Source of the DNA: an uncultured Clostridia bacterium
Lineage (GTDB): Bacteria; Bacillota; Clostridia; Christensenellales; Pumilibacteraceae
NCBI GenBank assembly: GCA_947627075.1
Contig: CANQUR010000024.1
Coordinates: 1-14,047, forward strand
Direction: 5' to 3'
DNA length: 14,047 nt
The notes below the pieces were generated by a model that saw only the letters and a program-made list of their open reading frames with translations, was not told where the DNA came from and searched no databases. Below are positions 1 through 8,796 of the stretch, piece by piece (positions within the stretch are counted from its first letter, which is position 1; each line of letters starts with the position of its first letter). A program made the translations under genes and the position numbers.

Positions 1-715
1 GGGCAAGAATTATATCGATCGTCAAAGTAAAGTCGATTGTGTCTTTGCCTTCTTCTGCCAAAAACTTTGCGGATTCTTTGCTCGAATCTTTATAGTCAAA
101 TTCCCAGCCTATAAATTTATAGCCCGGAGCGGTAACGAGAGGCAACTGCGTGTTTTTGTGCTCTTCTTCGATCGTTACATTTTCAATCGATTGGGGCTCA
201 TTAGCCTTGCCCAATGTATCGAATTTTATGGTGTATTTTATTGCGCTCCATACCGACTCCAAATTGAAAGTCGTCTCGAGATCGGAAAATTCGTCAATTT
301 TGAACTCAAGCTCGGTGGTTTGGCTGTTTAACAGCGCTTCCTTGTCGGTAGCTTTATCAGACGTGTAGCCCATAAAGTCATAGCCGACGCGCGTCGGAGC
401 CGAAGCGGGAACATATTCGCCGCTATAGTCAAGCGAAACGGTATCGCCCGATTCCGCCTTTTGTGCATTACTCGTAAAGGTCTTTTCGTCCTCGGAAATT
501 TCGCCTTTTTTACCGGAATCGGCGTCGTCACCGAATTCGCCTTCGCCCGCGTCAAACTTGAAGCTGTATTCTACGGGGAATTTAGACGGTGCGGGTGCGC
601 TTATCGACTCCGAAGGAGAGGCAATGACCCATGTCGCCACTACCGCGCTCGTGAACATTGCGCACAGCAACACGAGTAAGGTCGTTATCAATAATACAGG
701 ATACTTTTTTCTCAT
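1..715 (-). CDS. Secreted InlB B-repeat (Listeria-Bacteroides repeat) protein, 3' end missing
   Basis: Open for 238 codons from the ATG at 715 to the left edge with no stop, so the C-terminus and any wall anchor are outside the window. Residues about 5-32 are a hydrophobic export segment ending in TSAVVATW, like the neighbouring SipW-type signals. Two B-repeat-like units follow. The first spans about 49-157 (YSFKFDAG, then TRVGYDFMGYTSD). The second starts at about 160 (YTIKFDT, then APGYKFIGWEF). Such beta-grasp repeats occur in surface proteins of Gram-positive bacteria. The ATG lies 3 nt after the upstream stop, and GGAGAGGG at the end of that gene gives a good ribosome binding site. It is the last visible gene of the operon. 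Family assignment is good; function (adhesion or surface-structure component) is inferred. Confidence 0.85.
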   Translation of the reverse strand, partial: MRKKYPVLLITTLLVLLCAMFTSAVVATWVIASPSESISAPAPSKFPVEYSFKFDAGEGEFGDDADSGKKGEISEDEKTFTSNAQKAESGDTVSLDYSGEYVPASAPTRVGYDFMGYTSDKATDKEALLNSQTTELEFKIDEFSDLETTFNLESVWSAIKYTIKFDTLGKANEPQSIENVTIEEEHKNTQLPLVTAPGYKFIGWEFDYKDSSKESAKFLAEEGKDTIDFTLTIDIILA

Positions 716-718
716 ATG

Positions 719-1375
719 CTATGCCCTCTCCAAAAGTTTCGCGTTGAACTCGAATTGTTGATTCATGCCGTTCAACTCGTTGTATATATACCTTGAGTAG
801 TCGGCAAAATTGTCGAAATCAAAAGTATAAGTGACCGCGATCTTCGCTTGAGTCGCAGTCGTTGTTTGAGAATTCAGATCCAACGTAAAGGTGCTGTACA
901 TTACGTTGTTTGAAAACTTATTGCCGCTTTGAGAATCGAAGTCTATCTTTAGATCCGCAGAATTGATTTCCGCGGTAACATAGCCTTCGCTCGCAAATAC
1001 GTTGTTTTGAGTATTGTTTTTCAGCCCGATAGAAAACTCTACCGTGATATTTTTATTTGCGGAGTAGATCTCTTTGCATTTTTCGAGGTTAATGATATAC
1101 TCGGCTGTCAAACTGCCCTTATAGCTTATGTCGCTTATGTCGTCGCCGTTTCTGAATCCGCGATACGTATATTTGAACCAGCGCGGATTTTCGGAGCCTT
1201 CCTCATCATTAAGCTTTATGTAATCCTTGCTGTATAGGATATTCTCCGTCCCGCTGTTTACCTCGGAATCCATAGACGGGTTATCCTCCAATATCGCCCA
1301 ATTGGCAAATCCCACGCTGAATAATGCACAGCATGAGATGATAATCACCAATAAAATTTTTGCCTTATGAGACAT
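719..1375 (-). CDS. TasA/CalY-like secreted protein, diverged third paralogue
   Basis: This 218-residue protein has a short hydrophobic N-terminus (about 6-28) ending in LFSVGFANWAI, the Gly-x-Ala-x-Trp pattern typical of SipW-dependent signal peptides. The remainder is beta-rich with no Cys and no catalytic signature. Its C-terminus (YSRYIYNELNGMNQQFEF, about 193-210) resembles the ends of the two TasA-like proteins at the head of the operon, which carry an ING element followed by a final strand. The WG-x2-F-x-GKNP motif of those two is missing here. A strong AAGGAGG lies 8 nt before the ATG, in the 27-nt gap after the lipoprotein gene. It is probably a substrate of the SipW-like peptidase in this operon and a minor or capping subunit. 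The family call is moderate and the role is inferred. Confidence 0.75.
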   Translation of the reverse strand: MSHKAKILLVIIISCCALFSVGFANWAILEDNPSMDSEVNSGTENILYSKDYIKLNDEEGSENPRWFKYTYRGFRNGDDISDISYKGSLTAEYIINLEKCKEIYSANKNITVEFSIGLKNNTQNNVFASEGYVTAEINSADLKIDFDSQSGNKFSNNVMYSTFTLDLNSQTTTATQAKIAVTYTFDFDNFADYSRYIYNELNGMNQQFEFNAKLLERA

Positions 1376-1402
1376 ATCATTTTCCTCCTTGCGTACTACT
1401 GT

Positions 1403-2629
1403 TTACGCTTTTTTACTCCACCTTGCATATAAATTCAAATCGCAAGTCACCGGCGTAAGGTTGGTGAAATGCGCGGCGTTGGGATCATATTCCTCGTCCG
1501 AGTCCGGATCTACATAATGATCGTCCGCATACCATCCGAGAAATACATAGCCCGGTTTGTCCGGTTTTGGCAAAGGCGTACCTATATCCGTGTCGCCTTG
1601 AGTAGTCGACTTAAAGCTCTCTCCATGCAATATGGTATAATCATGGATTTTGATACCGTCGGTAAAAAAGGACACCTTATGTGACTTCTTTTCCACTGTA
1701 TCGAACTGAGCAAAGGGTTGACCCCAACCGGTCGATCCCTTGCGGAAAAGACGATGGTTTACCGTGTCGTAATAAAAGTCGCCCTCGTTGCCGAGATTTG
1801 CAGCAGGCCAACCGGAACGGGTATACCACTGGTTCTGCCTTTGAATATATTTGACCTCGACCACGCCGTCGTTGTACGTTATCTTGATAAAGATATATGA
1901 ATCGGGATCCGATGTAACACGACTGTCCAAATCGCTCGTAAGCTCGCTGTCCAATTCGTTGTAACCTACGACCTTAAATTCCTCGATTCCTCTGCCCTCC
2001 TTGCCTGTAGGAGCCGGGAAGGCATCCTCGAGGGTCACATCGTGATATGTTCCGCTCTCCTCGTCATATGTGCGAACAACGACTTCTATCAACATATCGC
2101 CGTCTTCGTTGTATACTATGTCGCCGTTACCATCGCGTCTTACCTGGAATCTTCGTATCACGTCGCCGTCTCTGCCGTCCTTGCCCCTCAAAAGCTTTTG
2201 AGTAATGACTTCATCATTGGTAAGGGTAATTACGATCGAGACATCGTCCGTTTCGGGATCGGACTCGAATTCTATATCCTTTATGCCCACTATCGCGGGA
2301 ATTTCCACCATATCCGCTTCTTTTGACGCGTCCTCATAATAAATATAAAGAGTCGTACCGCCTTGCTCGTTTTGCCTGCTGTCCACTCTGGCTATGCCAA
2401 AGCCTCTTTCGCCGGACGTGCCGTCGGGAACGAAAAATCTATCCGGTTCCGCTTCTTCGCCCTCGTATTCAATAACGATATACATTCCCTTTTGTTCTTC
2501 GTCGCGCACGGTGTATATCCTCGAGATCTGACGAGTCTCGGATGCAAAGAACGAGCACGCTGACGCGAAAACCATCGTCAATGCGAGTATTATCATGCAA
2601 AGTATTGTGCGAATGTGTTTAGTCATCAT
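1403..2629 (-). CDS. Lipoprotein with collagen-like stretches and a C-terminal InlB B-repeat
   Basis: This is a 408-residue exported protein. A hydrophobic segment at about 8-24 ends at FASAC, so Cys25 is the likely lipidated residue; Ala at -3 makes the lipobox acceptable but not ideal. Short Gly-rich collagen-like runs (GTSGERGFG at 70-78, GKDGRDGD at 149-156, GKEGRG at 209-214) alternate with beta-strand segments. Residues about 279-297 (GNEGDFYYDTVNHRLF) resemble linkers seen in phage and surface collagen-like proteins. Residues 318-404 form one InlB-type B-repeat with KPGYVFLGWY and ending in LYARW. The ATG overlaps the previous stop (ATGATGA). AAGGAG lies 5 nt before the first ATG and 8 nt before the second, so either may be used. 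It is likely anchored on the outer face of the membrane as part of the surface structure. Function is inferred. Confidence 0.83.
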   Translation of the reverse strand: MMTKHIRTILCMIILALTMVFASACSFFASETRQISRIYTVRDEEQKGMYIVIEYEGEEAEPDRFFVPDGTSGERGFGIARVDSRQNEQGGTTLYIYYEDASKEADMVEIPAIVGIKDIEFESDPETDDVSIVITLTNDEVITQKLLRGKDGRDGDVIRRFQVRRDGNGDIVYNEDGDMLIEVVVRTYDEESGTYHDVTLEDAFPAPTGKEGRGIEEFKVVGYNELDSELTSDLDSRVTSDPDSYIFIKITYNDGVVEVKYIQRQNQWYTRSGWPAANLGNEGDFYYDTVNHRLFRKGSTGWGQPFAQFDTVEKKSHKVSFFTDGIKIHDYTILHGESFKSTTQGDTDIGTPLPKPDKPGYVFLGWYADDHYVDPDSDEEYDPNAAHFTNLTPVTCDLNLYARWSKKA

Positions 2630-5169
2630 TTTTTCTCCTTATCTTTGAACGTTTTTTGTAAGTCTGTAAAATCTGCTATTTTCGGTTTACCGTTTTCATC
2701 GAACAATCCTTCGGGATCGCTCACGAATTGGAATTTGAATTCCTCGAAGCCCGTCACAGTGGTAACGGTCTTTGTAAGTACCTCTTTGATGTACCTTATA
2801 AGGTCCGGATTGGAAAACAAAGTTTCGGGCTTGAAATCTTGAAGCATAGTCTTTATGGAATCTTTCAAGCTTGCCAACGACTCGGGATTTTGAAGCATAT
2901 TCATCTCGAGATAGCTGTCGAGCAGGTCGACGTCCATAATCTCGGTAAGTCCCTTGGAAGTCAGATCCTTCTCGTTTACCACGGAAAGATTGACGCCGCC
3001 GCCGTACAATGCCACGGGAATATTGATATAGCTTCTGCCTTCCCTTTGACAAATGCAACCGTTTTCACGAGCTACCTTTGTGAGTATCTCCTTGAGCGGG
3101 AATATGTCGTCAATGTCTATATCGAGATCGCCTCCCAAGCTACCGACGACTTTGCTCATGTTTTCGCCTATTAGTCCCGAAATATCCCAATCGTCAAGCG
3201 TCTTGTCGTAATAGAAGCGCGTATTGCCGCTCAAATCGACCGAAACGGGATACGAAGCACCCGAAACGTTATCGGGGAACATCGGGAATATTTCATCACC
3301 GAAGCCCTTCAACAAACCTGCTATGACCTTTATGAGCGTCGGCTTATCGTTGTATAGGAACGGACCGTTGAACATGGTCTCCACTCCTATAGACGCTACT
3401 CCGCCGTAATAGAAGATACTGTCGTTTATTGTCGTGCTTCCCTTTATGTCTTGAGCGGTTATTTTGTCGCTATGGGCAAGCGCCTCTTGAAGCAAATGAA
3501 GCGCTTCCTGCACGCGCTCTTTCGGGAACGTCGGAAGTTGAGCTACTCCGACAACCGCGTTCATCATTCCCTGAATATCTTCCGCAGCTATGCCCGATAC
3601 GAAATATCCGAGCAATTTATCGCCTTCGCCTTGAAGATATTCTTCGATGGTACACTCCATCTCCGCTCCGTCCTCGAGCTTTATAAACCTATGCTTTGTC
3701 GTATCGGAGCTTTGATTTTTCTCATATTCGTTGCTACCTACCCAAAGTAAGAAGTTTTGCGCATATTGCAAAATGCAGTTGTCTATGGTCAAGTTCATTG
3801 ACGAAAAGCTGCGAAGCACGTTCTTGCCGTTGGAAAGCACGGAATTCTCTATTGTATTGTTTCTGCCGTTGACCTCGACTACGGTGCCGGTATATCGCAG
3901 ATTTTGGATTATGGTTCCGAAATCGCAATTCTTCACCTTTACGTCGTTGACGGTTATATCGTTTCCGTCTATGTAAAGACCTATGTTATCCTGTCCGTAA
4001 GCCGTGACAAGCGGCAATCCGTTGGGATCGCCAAGCAAATAGAACGGCTTCGGTCCGCGGAACAGATCCTTGTTTCCGTTCATTATCAAGCCGCTGCCCG
4101 ACGCGGTATCCTCGCCGCCCGTCGGAAAGCAAAGGTCGTGAAGATTGAGCGTATATCCGTTGCCGTAAAGGTCCTTTTGCACGTGCAATCCGGCGTAGAT
4201 CGTCTTGTCGATGGACGAATAATTGTTATTTCCTTTGGCAAAGGCGTTCCACCTATCGACATATTCCGAATTGTATGTGGTGTCGAATTTGTATACGTCA
4301 TTTGAAAAATCGGAACCGTTATTACCGAAAGCGGTAACATTGGACGCATCGGGAGATACCTTGCTCTTTGCTTCGAAGCTCTTGCGAAGCACTGCTATCT
4401 CGCCATGATCCGAACGATTGGTGCAATACAACAGATCGTCATATGTGAATACGTTGATACCGTCCTTGACCACCTTGAACGAATATGTCCTCGAAACGTC
4501 GGCGTCGGGATTGGTAAGCGTCATATACGACATACCGTCTATCGCGCCCTTTATCGTTATTCTTTCCCCTGCAAGGTCTACGCTCAAGTTGGAGCTGTAA
4601 TCTTCTACTCTCAAACCGTCGCGCAAAGTCTTGCTGAAGGTCTTTATTTCAAAGTTTATGACCGCCTGTTGTTTTGCCCCGTTCACAAGGTCGTACTCGC
4701 CGTAATATTTTACGCTGTCGATGTTCTGACCCGAGCCGCCTATCTTGTCGTTTATGCTCAAAAGCTTGCTTTCGTCGCCTATGAGCCCCAACATTGTAAG
4801 CGGCATGACATTCTTCTTTTTTGTGGTGCAAGTTATGCGAATATCGCCCTCGGACTTTGCAATGAGATATACTCCGTCGAGACCGCGATCGTCTATTTCG
4901 GCATGAGGCTCCTCTATGTCATCCGCATTTTCGACTTCCCAATGAAGCTCGTTGCCTTCGCTCGCGGGATAGCGTTCGTCCGCAAGTATGGTCTTTGCTT
5001 CGAGCAAGGTCTCGCTTCCGATGACGAACAACTCGTTTTCAGCATAGTCCCAACTGATGTTGATGACGTCGTTATCTATAAGATTGAATGCCGTCTTGAT
5101 TGTGGCTATTCCGAATAGCGCAATGAGAAAAGGCATTATGAGTAAAATTGCAAGATTTTTCTTCTTCAT
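2626..5169 (-). CDS. Large exported parallel beta-helix protein with Ig-like N-terminal domain
   Basis: An 847-residue protein with an N-terminal signal or anchor (MKKKNLAILL, hydrophobic to about 29). Residues about 37-117 look like a bacterial Ig-like (BIG2-type) domain: HWEVENAD, then AEIDDRG, then GDIRITCTT. Residues about 325-480 form a typical right-handed beta-helix, with short strands and Asn/Gly turns (GNDITVNDVKVKNCDFG; NNTIENSVLSNG; LTIDNCIL), and another rung lies at about 577-600. The C-terminal half is rich in amphipathic helices and ends in KDKEKK, with no LPXTG motif. Beta-helix folds often bind or cut polysaccharide or act as adhesins, but I see no catalytic signature. The start overlaps the permease stop by one base (TGATG), with GGAGG 10 nt upstream. 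It follows the ABC pair directly and may be its cargo, although its N-terminus looks Sec-dependent. Family moderate, role inferred. Confidence 0.82.
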   Translation of the reverse strand: MKKKNLAILLIMPFLIALFGIATIKTAFNLIDNDVINISWDYAENELFVIGSETLLEAKTILADERYPASEGNELHWEVENADDIEEPHAEIDDRGLDGVYLIAKSEGDIRITCTTKKKNVMPLTMLGLIGDESKLLSINDKIGGSGQNIDSVKYYGEYDLVNGAKQQAVINFEIKTFSKTLRDGLRVEDYSSNLSVDLAGERITIKGAIDGMSYMTLTNPDADVSRTYSFKVVKDGINVFTYDDLLYCTNRSDHGEIAVLRKSFEAKSKVSPDASNVTAFGNNGSDFSNDVYKFDTTYNSEYVDRWNAFAKGNNNYSSIDKTIYAGLHVQKDLYGNGYTLNLHDLCFPTGGEDTASGSGLIMNGNKDLFRGPKPFYLLGDPNGLPLVTAYGQDNIGLYIDGNDITVNDVKVKNCDFGTIIQNLRYTGTVVEVNGRNNTIENSVLSNGKNVLRSFSSMNLTIDNCILQYAQNFLLWVGSNEYEKNQSSDTTKHRFIKLEDGAEMECTIEEYLQGEGDKLLGYFVSGIAAEDIQGMMNAVVGVAQLPTFPKERVQEALHLLQEALAHSDKITAQDIKGSTTINDSIFYYGGVASIGVETMFNGPFLYNDKPTLIKVIAGLLKGFGDEIFPMFPDNVSGASYPVSVDLSGNTRFYYDKTLDDWDISGLIGENMSKVVGSLGGDLDIDIDDIFPLKEILTKVARENGCICQREGRSYINIPVALYGGGVNLSVVNEKDLTSKGLTEIMDVDLLDSYLEMNMLQNPESLASLKDSIKTMLQDFKPETLFSNPDLIRYIKEVLTKTVTTVTGFEEFKFQFVSDPEGLFDENGKPKIADFTDLQKTFKDKEKK

Positions 5170-6758
5170 CAGTTGACCACCTCCAAATCGCCGAACAAGC
5201 CGACCATTCTGCTCTTGAATCGAACGACAAACGGTACTCCGCTCGCTATTATCACGGCAAAGCCTATTATATAGGCAATGTATACGTTAAGTCCGAAATA
5301 TGCCGCAACTATCATAGCCGCCGAATACAATATGGGTATAAGATACGAGAATGTAGACGACAGGAAATAACTCCTTGGACTGTTGTGCTTGATTCGAAGC
5401 TCCTCATACATGGATATCATGCTGAAGATAGCTTGAATGAGCGCCGTCATCACTATCCCGAAGATTGCCGTTCCTACATTTACGCAACCGAATATGAGCA
5501 ATACCGCAAAAGTAAACAGCTCCGACGCCAACACAAATGCAAGCGGCAATGCCATCTTGACGAGAAGTTGCTTGAATATGTCGACGGGAATAGTCTTTAT
5601 AAGCCTTATATTCTTCGATTCGTTCGCTATGTAAGTGTTCGCGCCTTGCGCTATAATGAGTCCCGCAAGGATCGCGATAAGCGTATCGATTATGGGCAGG
5701 AATGTGGGCAAAAGCGCCACATAGTATGCGAACACACCCGAAGTGAATATGGTGTTTACCGAAGATATTATCAAATATACCAAAAACGGTTGCGCCACAA
5801 GTAAGCCCGTAAACGAAAACAGATTGCCCGAATCCTTGAAAAGGATCGTAAATTCCTTTTTGAAAAGCATCTTTGTAGGCGAAAGAGTTTTGAACGGAAG
5901 CTTCTTTTCCTTCATATTATATCCGAAACGCAAATTACGCAAATAATTAAAGGTGATGACGCATGACACTACTCCGAGCATCAAAATACCTATCGAAATA
6001 CATAACAATATCAAAATCGTACGTATCTTGTTCTCGAAAAATATGCCGACAAGCCAGGTCGTTGGCAACATGTATCTGCGCGCCCTTATCATCAAAGCGA
6101 TATTGTCGGAGCTTAAGATCAAATTGAAGTTGCCGCCTGCTACGAGCGAAATAAACACGTCGAGCACTTTGCTGTATACAAAGCAGAGGGCAAACACGAT
6201 CACGACGGCAAAAATGAATTGTATGATCGGGTGCTTTTTCAAAAAGTCGCTAAACAGCTTGAACGGATACATGAGAAGCAATGCGATCCCACATTCGAAC
6301 GGGAACGAAAGCAACGGATAAAACACGCCCAAATAGAAAAGCTTGCGACTTCTGTTCACTATTGCGGCATAGGAAGCTATTATGGGATAGGAGAACAACA
6401 GCCCCATTATGTATTGGAACATAAAAAGGAAGAACAGCTTTGAAAGTATGATCTGCGCATTCCTTATGGGCATCATGGTAAGGTTATTAAGATCCTTATC
6501 GTTGAAAAACAGCTTCTTTGCCTGTACAAGGCATATTATCGTCATAAGCACGGATACCAAGAACAACGCTATGGACAAAATCGCATTGCGAGCCTCCGTA
6601 GACGACACTTTGTTGAGCACGCCCGTCACGACTACCGCTTCGACTAAAATGAACATACCGATAAGGAGAACGTTCAAAACATAAGTGACAGCTCTCCAAT
6701 TTCCCACCTTACCGCCGGCGAATATTAACTTGAAGTCCTTTTGCAAAAGCGCCAGCAT
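5169..6758 (-). CDS. ABC exporter permease, about 12 membrane segments
   Basis: A 529-residue polytopic membrane protein with about 12 hydrophobic segments and no ATPase motifs. It shows internal duplication of a cytoplasmic coupling motif: NDKDLNNLTMMPIRNAQIIL-SK at 86-107 and NESKNIRLIKTIPVDIFKQL at 379-398. In each copy an acidic stretch is followed by a Pro-Ile/Val turn and then a Lys at the start of the next helix. This arrangement is known from large putative ABC-2-type exporter permeases encoded next to a single ATPase. The ATG lies 2 nt after the ATPase stop, and GGAGG at the end of that gene serves as its binding site. Together the two would form one exporter. The substrate is unknown; surface components encoded downstream are plausible clients. 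It could instead regulate wall or lipid metabolism, as some such transporters do. Confidence 0.9.
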   Translation of the reverse strand: MLALLQKDFKLIFAGGKVGNWRAVTYVLNVLLIGMFILVEAVVVTGVLNKVSSTEARNAILSIALFLVSVLMTIICLVQAKKLFFNDKDLNNLTMMPIRNAQIILSKLFFLFMFQYIMGLLFSYPIIASYAAIVNRSRKLFYLGVFYPLLSFPFECGIALLLMYPFKLFSDFLKKHPIIQFIFAVVIVFALCFVYSKVLDVFISLVAGGNFNLILSSDNIALMIRARRYMLPTTWLVGIFFENKIRTILILLCISIGILMLGVVSCVITFNYLRNLRFGYNMKEKKLPFKTLSPTKMLFKKEFTILFKDSGNLFSFTGLLVAQPFLVYLIISSVNTIFTSGVFAYYVALLPTFLPIIDTLIAILAGLIIAQGANTYIANESKNIRLIKTIPVDIFKQLLVKMALPLAFVLASELFTFAVLLIFGCVNVGTAIFGIVMTALIQAIFSMISMYEELRIKHNSPRSYFLSSTFSYLIPILYSAAMIVAAYFGLNVYIAYIIGFAVIIASGVPFVVRFKSRMVGLFGDLEVVN

Positions 6759-6760
6759 TG

Positions 6761-7507
6761 TTATCCTCCGTATGTATCGATAAACAGCTTCGTTAAGCCC
6801 AAACGCAAATTGGGCGATTTCTTTAAGTCATAGAGATTTTCGACGACGCCGTTGTTTATTATGGCGACACGGTCGCAAAGCTTGGACACAAGTTCGATAT
6901 TGTGCGAGGTCACGAAAACGGTCTTGCCATGGTTCGCATACTCGCGCATCATCTTTTTGAGTTCCTCTACGGCTATAATATCAAGTCCAACAGTAGGCTC
7001 ATCCAAGATCCATATATCGGGATTGTACAGTAAACTTGCGATAAGGCAAAGTTTTTGCTTCATACCGTGTGAATAGCTTGCTATAGGCGCCATAAGATCG
7101 CTCTCGCTCAATGCCATTCTGCCTATGAGATATTTGTAATTGTCTTTGAAATCTTTCTCGCCTACGTTATAGATGCTTGCGGTAAATTCGAGATATTCGT
7201 ATCCCGTCATTATCTCGTAACAGGTAGGCTCCGAAGCGACATATCCGAAAGTTCGTTTTGCCTCAACGGGCGACTTTACGATATCATAGCCGTTTAAGGT
7301 TATGGTGCCCTCCTGAAAGCGCTTGACCCCTATCATGCAATCTATGGTAGTGGATTTACCTATACCGTTACGTCCTATAAAACCAAAAAGCTCGCCGCTG
7401 TACACATCGATATTGATGCCCTTTAGCACCTTCTTTTCTCCATATGCCTTATGAAGATTTTTTATCGAAATCGACGGCTCTGTTAATTCGGTCGTATTCT
7501 CTTCCAT
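6761..7507 (-). CDS. ABC transporter ATP-binding protein
   Basis: A 248-residue ATPase with all core motifs: Walker A GRNGIGKST (45-53), signature YSHGMKQKL (145-153, SHGMK in place of the usual SGGQ, common in this exporter branch), Walker B WILDEP (166-171), D-loop GLD, and switch His202 in TSHN. The Q-loop position reads ASEPTCYEIMTG, with Glu where many ATPases have Gln, as in other drug or bacteriocin-type exporter ATPases. The start was set at MEENTTEL (7507). The frame stays open 40 codons further upstream, but that part overlaps the preceding gene and does not look like an ABC protein. The ATG overlaps the preceding TAA (TAATG), with GAGG just upstream. It works with the permease encoded next to it. 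Confidence 0.95.
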   Translation of the reverse strand: MEENTTELTEPSISIKNLHKAYGEKKVLKGINIDVYSGELFGFIGRNGIGKSTTIDCMIGVKRFQEGTITLNGYDIVKSPVEAKRTFGYVASEPTCYEIMTGYEYLEFTASIYNVGEKDFKDNYKYLIGRMALSESDLMAPIASYSHGMKQKLCLIASLLYNPDIWILDEPTVGLDIIAVEELKKMMREYANHGKTVFVTSHNIELVSKLCDRVAIINNGVVENLYDLKKSPNLRLGLTKLFIDTYGG

Positions 7508-8793
7508 TATTTTTTCCTCAACTTGGTTAGCCAAATCTTTTCCCCCACAAATGTATATTCGGTGCCGCAATTCGAACAATGATAGTATTGATTTGCGGCA
7601 ATATCCTTGCTTCCGCATACGGGACAATGGTCCTCGTATATTTGCTTGCTCGCCTTGACGGTCCTCGTCTTATCGCTTACATAGCGACTTAAAATTTCGT
7701 TCTCGGAAATGCTTCCCGATCTCAATGAGATCACCTTGTCCTCGACATAAGCGGCGTCCCATACCGTCACGGCATCCACCGCAGTCACATCGGCGCGCTT
7801 GAACTTTTCGAGATCTTCCTCGACCTCCTCGAAATCCATGGAGCTGTCGAATACAAGTAAGTTATCGGTTTTCGCTTTACCGTCCTTATCCGAGATCTTT
7901 ATCCTCAAACCGTTATATTCGCGAGCGTCCTCGACGCTTATATCGAATTCTTCGGAGCGAAAGTCCATTTTTCGTATTATCTTGTTCTTTACAGGATCCG
8001 CTCCGCCTATAAGTTTGTAGCCGTGATTGTTCAAAGCGAGCAACAGTCTCGTGAAATAGTATACGGACAGGTCGTCCGCTCTCGCCTCGGGATCGCCGTA
8101 TGTAACGTTATTCACATAAAATTTGTAGCAAGCTCCGTATGCTCGATTGTGCTTGAACACGTTTGTTGCTTCGACGTGCGTAAACGATGTATTGGCTTTG
8201 GATACGATCTTATAAAAGTCGGTCTCCTTTATGCGTTTAAGCTTTTTTGAAAGTGACGCAAGCCTACCGTATGCCTTGTCGAGCGAAGAATCGTCTTGAG
8301 TCAGAGCGTTACCGTTCATCACCGTACCTATAAGGAAATCGTAAAATTTGACATAGTCGTTGAGTTGACCGGACAATATATCGATCAAATAGACGATAAA
8401 TCTGTTTTCGTAGTTTTTGAGTTCGTCGATATTTTGGAAGTAATAGACTTCCTTTGGCGTCATTACCCCGCGTTTATCCTTCCAAAGCTTTGCGTCCCTT
8501 ACGGTCTCATGGAACATTTCGGGCGTAAGTCCGTACGCTTGCTCGGCACGCATTATCACCGTTTCACGCTCGTTGATTATGTACGGGTGAGTGATTATGG
8601 TAATCAAAACGCCGAGCAATTTGTTTATTTCGTCAAAATATACAAGATCCTTATTAAGCGACACGCTCTGCAAAGAAAGATTTTCGAGCATTCCTATATC
8701 ACGGAAAAACGACACGTTATCCGTTCGATCGGAAGCATACTTTTTTATGCTCGCATTTACAGATTTAAGTAATTTTTCTTCGCAGTGTATCAT
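7507..8793 (-). CDS. McrC/DUF2357-like partner of the AAA+ protein, with C-terminal zinc ribbon
   Basis: A 428-residue protein with no signal peptide or clear membrane helix. The centre has NYENRFIVYLIDIL (127-140), which resembles the ENRF element of DUF2357/McrC-type proteins that pair with McrB-like ATPases. It is followed by a helical region with NVFKHNRAYGACYKFY (211-226). The C-terminus has a zinc ribbon: CPVC (390-393) and CSNC (406-409), 12 residues apart. I see no PD-(D/E)xK nuclease motif, so this is unlikely to be a DNA-cutting McrC. The ATG lies 3 nt after the AAA+ stop and has no recognisable Shine-Dalgarno, which points to translational coupling with the AAA+ gene. The likely role is an adaptor or activator of that ATPase. 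The family match is from memory of motifs and is moderate to weak. Confidence 0.7.
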   Translation of the reverse strand: MIHCEEKLLKSVNASIKKYASDRTDNVSFFRDIGMLENLSLQSVSLNKDLVYFDEINKLLGVLITIITHPYIINERETVIMRAEQAYGLTPEMFHETVRDAKLWKDKRGVMTPKEVYYFQNIDELKNYENRFIVYLIDILSGQLNDYVKFYDFLIGTVMNGNALTQDDSSLDKAYGRLASLSKKLKRIKETDFYKIVSKANTSFTHVEATNVFKHNRAYGACYKFYVNNVTYGDPEARADDLSVYYFTRLLLALNNHGYKLIGGADPVKNKIIRKMDFRSEEFDISVEDAREYNGLRIKISDKDGKAKTDNLLVFDSSMDFEEVEEDLEKFKRADVTAVDAVTVWDAAYVEDKVISLRSGSISENEILSRYVSDKTRTVKASKQIYEDHCPVCGSKDIAANQYYHCSNCGTEYTFVGEKIWLTKLRKK

Positions 8794-8796
8794 AGA

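Noticed and set aside
4405..5118. 237-codon plus-strand frame opposite the beta-helix gene
   Set aside because: Antisense shadow of a gene with a ribosome binding site, signal sequence and domain structure; no motif of its own.
5148..5804. 218-codon plus-strand frame opposite the permease gene
   Set aside because: Its Tyr/Arg/His-rich composition is the mirror of a hydrophobic membrane protein; no domain seen.
7508..7627. N-terminal extension of the ABC ATPase by 40 residues
   Set aside because: It lies inside the zinc-ribbon end of the preceding gene. The ABC fold starts after MEENTTEL, which has its own ribosome binding site.
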